A stretch of 64,000 nucleotides of DNA from PALSA-505 sp036267135 (GCA_036267135.1 DATAWQ010000159.1:36603-100602), one strand, 5' to 3'. Shown: positions 1 through 8,345, counted from the stretch's first letter. Notes: generated by a model from the sequence alone, not told the origin. Numbers and translations are program-made.

Positions 1-1
1 G

Positions 2-541
2 GTGGTGTTCATGACCGGGCTGTCCGGCTCGGGCAAGTCCACGATCGCCCGTGACCTTCGGGACGCGCTGGCCGAACAGGGCAGCCGCACCGTGTCGCTG
101 CTGGACGGGGACCAGGTCCGCAGGCTGCTGTCGGCGGGCCTGACCTTCTCCCGGGCCGACCGCGACCTCAACATCGCGCGGATCGGCTACGTGGCGGCCG
201 AGATCGCCCGCCACGGCGGCATCGCCATCTGCGCCCCGATCGCACCGTACGCGCAGGCCCGGGCGCAGGTGCGCGACATGGTGAGCCAGACCGGGGACTT
301 CCTGCTGGTCTACGTGGCCACACCGATCGACACCTGCGCCGCGCGCGACCGCAAGGGCCTGTACGCCAAGGCCAGGGCCGGCCTGATCGATGGCCTGACC
401 GGTGTGTCGGACCCCTACGAGGAGCCGGCCGACGCCGATCTGGTCATCGACACATCGGCGGTGTCCCGCCAGGAGGCCGTCGGGGCGGTGCTCGACCTGC
501 TCACCAACGGCGGCTGGCTGGAACCAAGGCGGGACAGCTAG
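2..541 (+). CDS. cysC: Adenylylsulfate (APS) kinase domain, 5' truncated by window edge
   Basis: Phosphorylates adenosine 5'-phosphosulfate to PAPS with ATP in cytosolic sulfate activation. The visible part opens almost at once with the P-loop GLSGSGKST, followed by the LLDGDQVR segment and the nucleotide-handling stretch ICAPIAPY, which are standard for CysC. The tail KARAGLIDGLTGVSDPYEEP fits the APS-kinase C-terminal half. The reading frame is open at the left edge and the P-loop lies only a few residues in, so the true start is outside the window. It may be the C-terminal domain of a fused sulfate adenylyltransferase/APS kinase, but that cannot be decided here. Codon use matches the neighbours. 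Confidence 0.88.
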   Translation: MVFMTGLSGSGKSTIARDLRDALAEQGSRTVSLLDGDQVRRLLSAGLTFSRADRDLNIARIGYVAAEIARHGGIAICAPIAPYAQARAQVRDMVSQTGDFLLVYVATPIDTCAARDRKGLYAKARAGLIDGLTGVSDPYEEPADADLVIDTSAVSRQEAVGAVLDLLTNGGWLEPRRDS

Positions 542-556
542 CCGGAACGGACTCGG

Positions 557-874
557 CTAGTCCTGGTCCTCTACCTGGGCGCCGTCGTCGAGCCGCTCGC
601 CGAACTCCCTGAACCTGGCCCGCAGCCCCGACGTCTTCGGCGCCTCACCGTTGGACCGGCCGGCCCGCTTCTGCTGCCTGCCGTTCAGCCGGCTGGACAG
701 CGACGTGGACATCCGGTCCCGGGCCCTGGACAGCACCACGAAGCTGGCGATCCCGCTGACCAGCAAGGCCACGGCCAGCAGCACCAAGCCGCGGAGCCCG
801 GCCACGTAGAGCAGCACGAGGGCCGCCAGGAACAGCAGGATTCTCGCGGACGTGTACGCCAGTGTGGCTCGCAT
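557..874 (-). CDS. Small membrane protein, DUF4229-like
   Basis: A 105-residue protein with two closely spaced hydrophobic helices (about residues 10-28 and 30-50), then a strongly basic, polar tail (SSRLNGRQQKRAGR) and an acidic end. This is the usual layout of actinobacterial DUF4229 proteins, whose function is unknown. The tail is probably cytoplasmic by the positive-inside rule. It lies convergent to the APS kinase, 15 bases away, and downstream of the dehydratase gene on the same strand, so the two could be co-transcribed. The ATG start has a modest GAGAG ribosome site. Confidence 0.7.
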   Translation of the reverse strand: MRATLAYTSARILLFLAALVLLYVAGLRGLVLLAVALLVSGIASFVVLSRARDRMSTSLSSRLNGRQQKRAGRSNGEAPKTSGLRARFREFGERLDDGAQVEDQD

Positions 875-948
875 GACTCTCTCGGTTCGGGTGGCCCGGT
901 TCAGGTGGCCCGGTTCGGGTGGCTGGGCTTAACGCGGCTGAGCTCAGC

Positions 949-2004
949 CTATGCGGCGGGATCGACCGCCGTACCGGTGAGGATGGCGGTGAGTAGGGCG
1001 GGGTCGACGTTACCGCCGGACAGGACCGCCACGGGCGCGCTCGCCGGCGGAAGCTCGTGCTCACGCAGCAGGCACGCGGCCACCGCGACGGCGCCGCCGG
1101 GCTCGGCGATCAGCCGCCCTTCGAGGGCGAGCCTGCGCATCGTGATCCTGATCTCCTCTTCGGTGACCGTCACGATGTCGTCCACCAGCCGCCGGATGTG
1201 CTCGAAGGCCAGCTCGCCGACCTGTTCGATGCGCAGCGCGTCGGCGATCGTGCGCTGGGTCTGCTCCGACGTCCAGGCCACGCGGTGGCCGGCCCGCAAC
1301 GAGTCGCGGGCGTCCGCGGCCAGTTCGGGCTCGGCCCCCACGATCTTGACGTCCGGTCGGGCGGCCTTGATCGCGGCAGCGATGCCCGAGATCAGGCCGC
1401 CGCCGCTGACCGGGACCACGACCAGGTCGACGTCGCGGGAGTCGTCAAGGATCTCCAGGCCGATGGTGCCCTGTCCGGCGATCGTCCCCCGGTGGTCGAA
1501 CGGCGGGACGAAGCTGTACCCGTGCCGGGCGATCAGCTCGTCGGTGGCGGCGACCCGCGCGTCGAGTCCCGGTTCCACGGTGACGATCTCCGCACCGGTG
1601 GCACGGACCTTGGCCAGCTTGACCTCGGGCGCGTTCGACGGGATCACCAGGACCGCCCGCACCCCGAGCCGCGCGGCCGCGTAGCCGACCGCCCCGGCGT
1701 GGTTGCCGCTGGAGTGCGCGATCACACCCCGGCTCCTGGCCTCCTCGTCGAGCGCGCTGATCACCGCGTACGCGCCCCGCAGCTTGAACGACCCGGTCGG
1801 CTGCAACGATTCGGGTTTGATCAGCAGGGGCCGTCCGGGAAAGGAAACCAGCGGGGTCCGGACGACGACCCCGGCGATACGGTCCGCGGCAGCGGCGATC
1901 TCGGTCGCCGTTACAAGCTCAGGCACGTCCCCATTATCAGCAGTAAGCCCAGTGTTAGCAGTAAGCCCAGTGTCATCACCATGCTCACCGACACCGGACG
2001 GCAC
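949..2004 (-). CDS. PLP-dependent threonine/serine dehydratase
   Basis: Fold-type II PLP enzyme that deaminates L-threonine (or serine/hydroxy-aspartate) to a 2-oxo acid. The PLP lysine lies in SFKLRGAYAV, the substrate loop is HSSGNHAGAVGYAA, and the glycine-rich phosphate loop is PVSGGGLISGIA, all in family order. There is no C-terminal ACT domain, so it looks like a catabolic or unregulated type rather than feedback-inhibited IlvA. Start choice is uncertain. A GTG at 2004 includes an 18-base direct repeat in the N-terminus, whereas a GTG at 1926 would begin just before the conserved ELVTATEIAAAADRI. The gene is divergent from the BldC-like gene. Confidence 0.85.
   Translation of the reverse strand: MPSGVGEHGDDTGLTANTGLTADNGDVPELVTATEIAAAADRIAGVVVRTPLVSFPGRPLLIKPESLQPTGSFKLRGAYAVISALDEEARSRGVIAHSSGNHAGAVGYAAARLGVRAVLVIPSNAPEVKLAKVRATGAEIVTVEPGLDARVAATDELIARHGYSFVPPFDHRGTIAGQGTIGLEILDDSRDVDLVVVPVSGGGLISGIAAAIKAARPDVKIVGAEPELAADARDSLRAGHRVAWTSEQTQRTIADALRIEQVGELAFEHIRRLVDDIVTVTEEEIRITMRRLALEGRLIAEPGGAVAVAACLLREHELPPASAPVAVLSGGNVDPALLTAILTGTAVDPAA
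1939..1974. repeat. Tandem 18-bp repeat x2
   Basis: Two copies of an 18-base unit (AGCAGTAAGCCCAGTGTT, second copy differing at the last base) in the extreme N-terminal coding region of the dehydratase. On the coding strand it encodes two copies of TGLTAN/TGLTAD. A period divisible by three is consistent with the region being translated. Confidence 0.8.
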
Positions 2005-2113
2005 AGCAGCAAACGGGAGACACGCATAGCAATTTTTCGGAACTCAAGGTGAAAACCCGTGTTTGTCGGCACACTTAGGGACAACCGGTACGGGTATGGA
2101 GGGCGAAATAATC

Positions 2114-2305
2114 GTGGACGACAACAGTGAGCGTCTGCTCACTCCCGGAGAGGTCGCCGCTCTCTTCCGGGTTGACCCCAAGACTGTGACCCGATGGGCG
2201 GCATCCGGCCGGATCAGCAGTATCCGCACGCCCGGGGGGCACCGGCGTTTCCGCGAGTCAGAGGTGCACGCCCTGCTGCGCGGGGATGGCTCGGCCACCC
2301 GCTGA
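2114..2305 (+). CDS. BldC-like small MerR-type DNA-binding protein
   Basis: A short winged-helix DNA-binding protein of the BldC type, consisting of a single MerR-like recognition domain with no effector domain. The core LLTPGEVAALFRVDPKTVTRW, followed by SIRTPGGHRRFRESEVHALL, is almost the family consensus. BldC in Streptomyces binds direct repeats head-to-tail and controls development. Whether this paralogue does so is inference. Start: GTG at 2114 is preceded by GGAGGG at 2098-2103 with about 10 bases spacing. An in-frame ATG at 2096 lacks a ribosome site. It is divergently transcribed from the dehydratase gene. Confidence 0.85.
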   Translation: MDDNSERLLTPGEVAALFRVDPKTVTRWAASGRISSIRTPGGHRRFRESEVHALLRGDGSATR

Positions 2306-2322
2306 GCGAGCTTGGCTGAGCT

Positions 2323-2368
2323 AGCCTGAGAGTGGGCCAGCCTGAGAGTGGGCCAGCCTGACCGGGCC
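2323..2368. repeat. Tandem 16-bp repeat in intergenic region
   Basis: Two perfect copies of AGCCTGAGAGTGGGCC, then a shortened third copy (AGCCTGACCGGGCC), between the convergent BldC-like gene and the small hypothetical gene. The 16-base period is not divisible by three, as expected for non-coding DNA. Confidence 0.85.
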
Positions 2369-2423
2369 AGGAGCTGATCGCGGCCTGGCCGCCGAGGGCC
2401 TGGCCGTCGAGGGCCGGGCCGGC

Positions 2424-2699
2424 TCAGCCGGAGCCGCGGCCCTCAGGAGAATCCGGCCACGAACTCTCCCGCTGCGCCCGGTAGGCGAGAAACTCGCGGT
2501 GCAGCGCCTCGTCTTCTTCCTGCCACCGCAGGCGCCGCTGCTGCGCCTCTTCCTCGGTGATCGCATGCTCGGCCAACCGCTGGTAGTCGACGTCGTCCGG
2601 GCCAATCTCGACGTAACCCTCGCCGATCAGGCGTCCACCGTCGCCTATCGCGGATTCCGGAACCATGAGGTTCCCGTTCGGCAGCCTAATGATGAACAT
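2424..2699 (-). CDS. Small hypothetical protein, partner of the upstream metalloprotease gene
   Basis: 91 residues, not assigned to a family. The N-terminal half (MFIIRLPNGNLMVPESAIGD) looks like a small beta domain, and the second half is a charged helix rich in Glu, Gln and Arg (EEEAQQRRLRWQEEDEALHR), possibly coiled coil. No signal peptide or membrane segment is present. It starts 12 bases after the stop of the metalloprotease gene on the same strand, so the two are very likely co-transcribed. A regulator, chaperone or inhibitor role is possible, but only the gene order suggests it. Confidence 0.7.
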   Translation of the reverse strand: MFIIRLPNGNLMVPESAIGDGGRLIGEGYVEIGPDDVDYQRLAEHAITEEEAQQRRLRWQEEDEALHREFLAYRAQRESSWPDSPEGRGSG

Positions 2700-2711
2700 C
2701 GCACGATCACT

Positions 2712-4136
2712 CTAGATGCCATAACGCCGGTTGAAGTAGAGCATGACATTAAGCGCCACCCTTGTGCTGCCGCCGAGCATGTCCACCAGCGCGGGCCGCT
2801 GCCTGGAAGCGATCGCGGCGAACGCGTCCGCGAAGAACTCCCGCCTGCCGAGTGCGCCCTGCTGCCGGTGGAAGTCACTGACCAGATGCGGTAGGCACTG
2901 ATCGTAAAGCATCCTGAACTCCGCCGAGTCCGATTGCCACCGGCCGGGCGGGGCGTCGGAGTCGTCGATCGCATGCCCGACCTCGTGGCACATGACGTCG
3001 GGAGACGGCGAAGGCCGCGTCCCCACCACGATCTTCCGGTCGCCGTAGGCGCCCGCGCAGGCGTCCCAGGTCGCGCGGCCCGACGGCAGCGGCACCCCGC
3101 GCAGCCGTCCCATCTCGTCCAGCTCAGGCACCCCGCCTGGGCCCACGTAGATCGCGTCCACGGCCTTGGCGAGCAGGTCCTTGAGGTTCTGCGGCAGCCC
3201 GGCGAGGCGGTTGATGGCGTGCAGCGCCTCGGCGGGCGCGGCCTCAGCGTTCTCCCACTGCCGGTGCACCAGGGGCTCCAGGCTGCCGCAATGCGTCGTG
3301 GTGCCGTCGTTGCGCTGCCAGCCCGCCAGTTCGTACCAGGGCCGGGCGGCCGCGGCCTTGGACGGCCCGGCCGCGGCGCCGCGGTCCTGCCCGGCGGGCT
3401 CTGGCCCCGGCCCGGTCCGCTGCCTGCGGGCGGGCGCCTGGCCCGCGTGCGCCCCCCGCGGTGGCGTCCGGGCGGACCCATCGGGCGGGTCCGAACCCGC
3501 CTGCTTCTTGCGCACCCTGGCCCGCGCGCCGCCGACCGCCGACCTGGACGCCGTTTCGGACCGCACCGGCTGGGTCGGCACCGGCTCGGACCCCGGCGGC
3601 TCCGTCCGCCCTGGACCGCTCCTGGCCGGATCGGTGCGGGCTGGCCCGGCAGACCCAGAACCGGCCGGCCCAGACTGGGCTTGCCTGGACTGGGCTTGCC
3701 TGGACTGGGCTGGCACCGGCTGGGTTGGCCCAGCCTGGTTTGGCCCAGCCTGGTTTGGCCCAGCCTGGTTTGGCACTGGCCGGGTAGGCGGTGGCCCGGT
3801 CAGGCCGGGCGGCTGGGCGGGCCCGTGGACGCCGTCCAGCGGCCGGTGCGTTGCGTTGTCACCAGCACCGGTGCGGGCCGGATCCTGCGACGCGCCGAAG
3901 CCGGGCGGCGGCGCGCCGGGAGGCTCACCGGGCGTCACCGGCCTGCGGTGCCTGCCGCCGGCCTCGCTGTGCGCCTCCACCGCGCCGTCCCGGCCGCCCG
4001 CAGGACCGGTTCCCGGCCGTCCCAGCGCTCTCGTACCCCGGTTCAGGGACCCACGCAGCCAGGACCGGCCGCGTCTGCGGCGGTTGGCGGCCGACCGCCC
4101 CCGCCCCCGGAGGCGGCTAAGCAACCGCTCCAACAT
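2712..4136 (-). CDS. Pro-rich protein with C-terminal anthrax-lethal-factor-type zinc metalloprotease domain
   Basis: 474 residues. Residues about 1-50 are very basic (RLLSRLRGRGRSAANRRRRG). Residues about 50-270 are low-complexity Pro/Gln/Ala with repeated NQAGP and QSRQA units. From about 280 to the end is a compact domain carrying HEVGH at 384-388 and REFFADAF with Glu433. In anthrax lethal factor the zinc ligands are His686, His690 and Glu735, and the spacing (4 and 49 residues) is identical here. No signal peptide or membrane helix is seen, so export, if any, would be by a non-Sec route. Start ATG has GGGAG upstream. It is followed 12 bases later by a small gene. Function as a protease is inferred from the motif; the substrate is unknown. 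Confidence 0.75.
   Translation of the reverse strand: MLERLLSRLRGRGRSAANRRRRGRSWLRGSLNRGTRALGRPGTGPAGGRDGAVEAHSEAGGRHRRPVTPGEPPGAPPPGFGASQDPARTGAGDNATHRPLDGVHGPAQPPGLTGPPPTRPVPNQAGPNQAGPNQAGPTQPVPAQSRQAQSRQAQSGPAGSGSAGPARTDPARSGPGRTEPPGSEPVPTQPVRSETASRSAVGGARARVRKKQAGSDPPDGSARTPPRGAHAGQAPARRQRTGPGPEPAGQDRGAAAGPSKAAAARPWYELAGWQRNDGTTTHCGSLEPLVHRQWENAEAAPAEALHAINRLAGLPQNLKDLLAKAVDAIYVGPGGVPELDEMGRLRGVPLPSGRATWDACAGAYGDRKIVVGTRPSPSPDVMCHEVGHAIDDSDAPPGRWQSDSAEFRMLYDQCLPHLVSDFHRQQGALGRREFFADAFAAIASRQRPALVDMLGGSTRVALNVMLYFNRRYGI
3722..3776. repeat. 15-bp tandem repeat inside the metalloprotease gene
   Basis: About 3.5 copies of a 15-base unit (GGTTTGGCCCAGCCT) in the low-complexity linker. On the coding strand they give the repeated pentapeptide NQAGP. 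The copies are nearly identical in DNA, indicating recent slippage expansion. Confidence 0.85.
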
Positions 4137-4301
4137 GTGCTGCGCTCCCTGTCACCGTGCCTGGCCGTCAGGGTATGCCGGATCCCCCGGATCGTCATCT
4201 CCGGTGACTGAATGTAATCGACTGCGGTCGCGCCGGGCACTTACCGAACTACTAGGCCAATTCATCCCTTGGCGGGCGGTTGCAGCAGTTAGGCTGCCCA
4301 C

Positions 4302-4760
4302 ATGCTGTTGCTTGGCGTGCTCGCCGCTCTCCTGGCGGCCGGCCTGTGGATGTACGCGCTGATCGACATCCTGCTCACGCCCGCGACGGACTGCCGCCGG
4401 ATGTCCAAGGGGCCATGGCTGGCCATCGCCGGATTCCTGTTCGTGCCCGGCGCCCTGGCCTGGCTCGCGCTCGGCCGCCCGTACGTCACCCCCGGCCGGT
4501 ACATCCCCGGCCGGGCGCCCCGCTCGCCCTGGCTGTACCGGCCCCGTATCGACCTGCTCGGCCCGGACGCCGAGGCGGCGCTGCGCAGGCACCCGGCGGG
4601 CCGGGCCCGGCAGGAGATGGCCGACGAGGCCAATCTGTTCGACATGGCCGACGCGGTGCCCGCTCCGAACTGGCCCACCGGGCCCGACGACGATCCCGAG
4701 TTCCTCAGCTACCTCGACCGGGTGGTCAGGGACATCAGGGAAGCCGGCAACGGCGCTTAG
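4302..4760 (+). CDS. PLDc_N-domain membrane protein
   Basis: 152 residues. Two transmembrane helices at about residues 1-20 and 40-60 frame the stretch LWMYALIDILLTP...MSKGPWLAIAGFLF, typical of the phospholipase D N-terminal (PLDc_N) membrane domain found alone in many actinobacteria. The rest is a cytoplasmic tail without the HKD catalytic motif, so no phospholipase activity is expected. Its stop codon TAG at 4758-4760 overlaps the stop of the convergent ccsB gene by three bases. Role unknown. Confidence 0.75.
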   Translation: MLLLGVLAALLAAGLWMYALIDILLTPATDCRRMSKGPWLAIAGFLFVPGALAWLALGRPYVTPGRYIPGRAPRSPWLYRPRIDLLGPDAEAALRRHPAGRARQEMADEANLFDMADAVPAPNWPTGPDDDPEFLSYLDRVVRDIREAGNGA

Positions 4761-5836
4761 TTCAGCCCGGCGTAGGAGTGCAGGCCGGTGATGAACAAGC
4801 TGACCCCGACCATGTTGAACATGAGGCAGCAGAAGCCGACGAGCTGGATGACCGCGGCCTTCCGCCCCCGCCATCCGGCCGTGGACCTGGCGTGCAGGAA
4901 GCAGGCGTAGACCACCCAGGTGATGAAGGCCCAGGTCTCGGTGGGATCCCAGCCCCAGTAGCGGCCCCAGGCCTGGTCGGCCCAGATCGCGCCCGCGATG
5001 ATGCCGAACGTCCAGAGCGGGAACGCGAACATCACCGTCCGGTAGGCCAGCCGGTCCAGCACGTCGGGACCGGGCAGGCGGGCCATGACCCCCACCGTGG
5101 CCTGCTTGCGGCCGGCCGCCACCCGCCTCGCGTGCCGGTCGGCGAGCAGGTACACGATGCCGAGCACGGCCGCCACGAAGTACGTCCCCACGGCCAGCGT
5201 GATCGCGGTCACGTGGATGGACAGCCAGTAGGACTGCAGCGCGGGCACCAGCGGACCGGCCGCGGTGTAGATCACCGTCTGCGCCAGGCCCAGCGCGATG
5301 ACCACCGCACCCACCACGAACAGGCCCAGGTAGTACGCCCGGTACTTGATCATGAGGCCGAGGAAGAACACCACCGCGACGAACGTGAGCGCGACGGTGA
5401 ACTCGTACATGTCGCCCCAGGGCAGCCGGTGCACCGCCAGCCCCCGGGTGATCAGGCCCGCCATGTGCGCGGCCAGCCCGGCGAAGGTGGCGGCCAGCCC
5501 GGCCCGCACCCAGGGCCCGGCCTTGGCTTGGGTTCGCGTCAGTGCCGTGGAAGGCGTCTTGAAGAATTCGGGCAATGAACGGTGGCCACCGGAACCCTGG
5601 TTCTCCCCCACCGCCGGCGGCCCTGTTTCGCTGTCACCGGGCTCACTGCCCTCGGCGGCCGAGCCAGCCCCCACGGTGGCCAGCTGGGGAATCTTCCTGG
5701 CCACCGCGCGGATGGCGCCGCTGCGCTTGCCGAAGGCGAAGTCCCCGGCGAAGCCCAGCACGGCGAGTGAGTAAGCCAGCAGCGCGGCCACGATGAACCC
5801 GTTGCTGAGCTGAGCCAGGCCAGTGTTGATGGTCAT
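4757..5836 (-). CDS. ccsB: Cytochrome c biogenesis protein CcsB (CcsA/ResC family)
   Basis: Membrane component of the System II cytochrome c synthase. With ResB it moves heme across the membrane and attaches it to apocytochrome c. 359 residues with multiple transmembrane helices and the tryptophan-rich heme-handling motif WGRYWGWDPTETWAF near the C-terminus, followed by conserved His in LHAR and LHSY. The true start is the ATG at 5834-5836 with GGGGAGG just upstream. A longer open frame runs further upstream but overlaps resB. The start overlaps the resB stop as ATGA, so the two are translationally coupled. The N-terminal part carries an extra Pro/Gly-rich linker around residues 45-85. Confidence 0.9.
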   Translation of the reverse strand: MTINTGLAQLSNGFIVAALLAYSLAVLGFAGDFAFGKRSGAIRAVARKIPQLATVGAGSAAEGSEPGDSETGPPAVGENQGSGGHRSLPEFFKTPSTALTRTQAKAGPWVRAGLAATFAGLAAHMAGLITRGLAVHRLPWGDMYEFTVALTFVAVVFFLGLMIKYRAYYLGLFVVGAVVIALGLAQTVIYTAAGPLVPALQSYWLSIHVTAITLAVGTYFVAAVLGIVYLLADRHARRVAAGRKQATVGVMARLPGPDVLDRLAYRTVMFAFPLWTFGIIAGAIWADQAWGRYWGWDPTETWAFITWVVYACFLHARSTAGWRGRKAAVIQLVGFCCLMFNMVGVSLFITGLHSYAGLN

Positions 5837-7452
5837 TGTCCTACCTCCCCCTCTTTCTGGGTGAGAGACGAACTGAGCTGCTCGGCCAGCTCGGCGAACT
5901 CGATCTCGAAGCCACCGCCCGCGTCCGAGCGGGCGAGGCCGCCAATGTCCACGACGGTGGCGCCGTCCCCGGCCGTCCGGGTCCTGACGAAGATCCGGCG
6001 CCGCCGGACGAAGAACGAGAGCAGCAGCCCGGCGAGCGCAGCCATCGCGCAGATGAGCGCGGGGAGCTGGCCGGGGTCGTAGGTGATCGCCAGGCTGATC
6101 CACTGCCTGTAGCCGGTGAAGGTGAGCGTGCCGTCGTGACCGGGCAGCTTGATCGACTGACCGGGGGCCAGCGGCCGCGGGCTGACCGGCAGCTTGTGCA
6201 TCGCGCCGGTGTCGAGCTGGTACACCGACTGCGACACGCCCGAGTCGAGCCCGAGGTTGCCGGCGTAGGAGACCAGGCTGACCCGCGGGTTGAGCGCCGC
6301 GGGGAAGGCGGACTGGAGCTGCCCGCTGGCGTCCACGTAGGCGGTGGGCAGGAACACACCGATGAAGCCGAGCTGCTCAGGCTTGGCGTCCGACACCTTG
6401 ATCACGCCCTCGGACGTGTAGGTGGCGGTTTCGGCGGCGATGAACGGCACCGCCCCGTTGAACACCGTCTTCCCGGTCCCGTCGGTCACCCGGAACGTCG
6501 GCGCGTAACCGTGGCCGATCAGGAACACCCGGACGCCGTCCACCACGAGCGGGTGGTTGACCGCCAGGTCGTAGGGGTGCGCCTGGGCCCCCAGCCGGCT
6601 GGTGTAGCTGACGTGCGCGTTGAACGCGGCCGGCTGGCCGGTGTCGGGTCCCGACCTGACGTAGCTGGCGGTGAACTTGTTGAGCGCGATGCTGAACGGC
6701 GCCAGGTCGGTGGGCGCCACCAGCCGGCCCGGGTGGTAGACGTCCAGGTCTGTGACGGTGTCGCCGAAGCTCTGGCCCTGGACCAGCAGCCGGTTGGCCT
6801 TGTACCCGAACAGCCCGCCCAGGCCGATGGACAGCAGCACTCCCAGCAGGGCCAGGTGGAAGAGCAGGTTGCCCGCCTCCCGGCGGTGCCCCTTCTCAGC
6901 CGACATCCAGCCGTCGCCGGTGCGCACCCGGAACCTGCGCTTGGCCAGCAGCTTGGTGGCGACCGCGAGCGCCTGCTCGGGGCTGGCCGAGGTCTGGTAC
7001 CTGGCCGAGGACGGCAGCCTGGCCAGGTTCCGCGGCGCGGGCGGCGGCTGCGCGCGGGCGGTGCGGGCGAGCCGGAACGTGCGCGGCACCACACATCCCG
7101 CCAGCGAGATGAACAGCAACAGGTAGATGGCGGCGAACCAGGGCGCCGCGAACACGTTGAACAGGCCGAGCCGGTTCAGCCAGGGAGCGAGCCCAGGGTG
7201 CGACGCGAAGTACTGGGTCACTCCCGAGGGGTTGACTCCCTCCTGGGGCAGCAGGGATCCCGGCACGCTGCCCAGCGCCAGCAGGAACAGCAGGATGAGG
7301 GCGGTGCGCATGGAGGTGAGCTGGCGCCAGCCCGAGCGGATCTGGCCGGCCGGGCCGAGCCCTTTAGCGGCGGCCCGCGGCGGCCCCTGCGGGCCTTCGC
7401 CACGGCGCGCTGTGTCCGGTGAGCGCAGTTCCGTTGAGCGTAGCCCGGTCAA
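5833..7452 (-). CDS. resB: Cytochrome c biogenesis protein ResB (Ccs1)
   Basis: Second half of the System II cytochrome c synthase. The N-terminus has hydrophobic helices (MRTALILLFLLALGSVPGSLLPQ, and around LYLLLFISLAGCVVPRT), then a third helix near LLFHLALLGVLLSIGLG, a large extracytoplasmic domain, and a last helix at ALICAMAALAGLLLSFFVRRRR, the standard ResB topology. The start used is a TTG, and a little of the N-terminal extension may be untranslated. It is followed by ccsB with ATGA overlap. Unlike many actinobacterial loci, no ccdA or resA/TlpA gene lies between it and the histidine phosphatase gene. Confidence 0.88.
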   Translation of the reverse strand: MTGLRSTELRSPDTARRGEGPQGPPRAAAKGLGPAGQIRSGWRQLTSMRTALILLFLLALGSVPGSLLPQEGVNPSGVTQYFASHPGLAPWLNRLGLFNVFAAPWFAAIYLLLFISLAGCVVPRTFRLARTARAQPPPAPRNLARLPSSARYQTSASPEQALAVATKLLAKRRFRVRTGDGWMSAEKGHRREAGNLLFHLALLGVLLSIGLGGLFGYKANRLLVQGQSFGDTVTDLDVYHPGRLVAPTDLAPFSIALNKFTASYVRSGPDTGQPAAFNAHVSYTSRLGAQAHPYDLAVNHPLVVDGVRVFLIGHGYAPTFRVTDGTGKTVFNGAVPFIAAETATYTSEGVIKVSDAKPEQLGFIGVFLPTAYVDASGQLQSAFPAALNPRVSLVSYAGNLGLDSGVSQSVYQLDTGAMHKLPVSPRPLAPGQSIKLPGHDGTLTFTGYRQWISLAITYDPGQLPALICAMAALAGLLLSFFVRRRRIFVRTRTAGDGATVVDIGGLARSDAGGGFEIEFAELAEQLSSSLTQKEGEVGQ

Positions 7453-7610
7453 AGCGCAGCCACCCAGAATCTCCTACAGACAGTAGTAACCCCGCCCATT
7501 GTGCCGTATCACCCCAGCCAGTCAGACCCTGGGGGCGGGGAAGGGGCGCCATCCACGACGATACCGAAGGCCCGGCGGCACCGGCCCACGTCCACGGAAG
7601 CCGCTATCTG

Positions 7611-7662
7611 GTGATCTTGAAGACCTGTACGTATCAGGACCCATGCAGGTCTTCGGGATCAT
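7611..7662. terminator. Strong inverted repeat downstream of histidine phosphatase gene
   Basis: GTGATCTTGAAGACCTG at 7611-7627 faces CAGGTCTTCGGGATCAT at 7646-7662. The inner 9 bp are perfect, the outer arms continue with a few mismatches, and the loop is 18 bases. It begins 15 bases past the histidine phosphatase stop, so it probably ends that transcript. It has no U-tract. Confidence 0.55.
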
Positions 7663-7676
7663 GGGCCAGGTGCGAG

Positions 7677-8345
7677 CTAGACGCGCACTATCCGGCGGCC
7701 GGCCGGTCCCGCGGGCTCGGCGTAGCTGACATCGGTGATCTTGTCATCGGTGTAAGTGAAGCTCGTCACGCTGGCCAGGGCGCATTCCCGGCGGGCGGGG
7801 TGGTGCCAGAGCCTGCGTCCCTCGACGTCGCGCCTGGCCACCCAGATAGGCAACTGGTGGCTGACGCAGACCGCTTCGTGACCGCGGGCCGCGTCCCTGG
7901 CGCCCGCCATCGCGGCCAGCATGCGCCGCGCGACCTGCTGGTACGGCTCACCCCACGAGGGCCGGAACGGATTGCGCAGGTGGGGCCAGTGCTCCACCCG
8001 GCGCAGCGAGCCGTCTCCGACCCCGAACGTGAGCCCTTCGAAGTGATTCCACGGCTCGATCAGCCGCTCGTCCACGACGACGGTGAGCCCGAACTGGGCG
8101 GCGAGCGGCTCTGCCGTCTCGCGGGCCCGGTCCAGCGGCGAGCTGAACAGCGCGGTCACGTCCCGGCCGACCAGGAACCCGGCCGCCGCCTTGGCCATCA
8201 TGCGGCCGTCTTCGGACAGGTGAAAATCGGGCATCCTGCCGTAGATGACGCGCCCGGGATTGTGCACCTCGCCGTGGCGCAACAGATGAACGACGGTCTT
8301 CGTGGGGGGTGTGGCTCCCCCGGCCGTGCCGTGCGTCTCAGTCAT
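7677..8345 (-). CDS. Histidine phosphatase family protein (phosphoglycerate-mutase-like)
   Basis: 222 residues of the histidine-phosphatase superfamily. The phospho-accepting His is in VHLLRHGEV (LRHGE signature), the second conserved block is SPLDRARETAEPL, and a late conserved His is in CVSHQLPIW. Substrate cannot be told from the sequence; members dephosphorylate sugar phosphates, nucleotides or cofactor precursors. It lies upstream of resB on the same strand, a common position in actinobacteria between heme and cytochrome c genes, but separated from resB by 224 bases holding a large hairpin. Confidence 0.85.
   Translation of the reverse strand: MTETHGTAGGATPPTKTVVHLLRHGEVHNPGRVIYGRMPDFHLSEDGRMMAKAAAGFLVGRDVTALFSSPLDRARETAEPLAAQFGLTVVVDERLIEPWNHFEGLTFGVGDGSLRRVEHWPHLRNPFRPSWGEPYQQVARRMLAAMAGARDAARGHEAVCVSHQLPIWVARRDVEGRRLWHHPARRECALASVTSFTYTDDKITDVSYAEPAGPAGRRIVRV

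Noticed and set aside
2645..3481. 278-codon minus-strand frame inside the metalloprotease gene
   Set aside because: Out of frame with the HEVGH domain and composed of Arg/Pro/Ser runs.
4280..5578. 432-codon plus-strand open frame overlapping PLDc_N and ccsB genes
   Set aside because: Overlaps two better-supported genes; no conserved motif and extreme Arg/Gly/His content.
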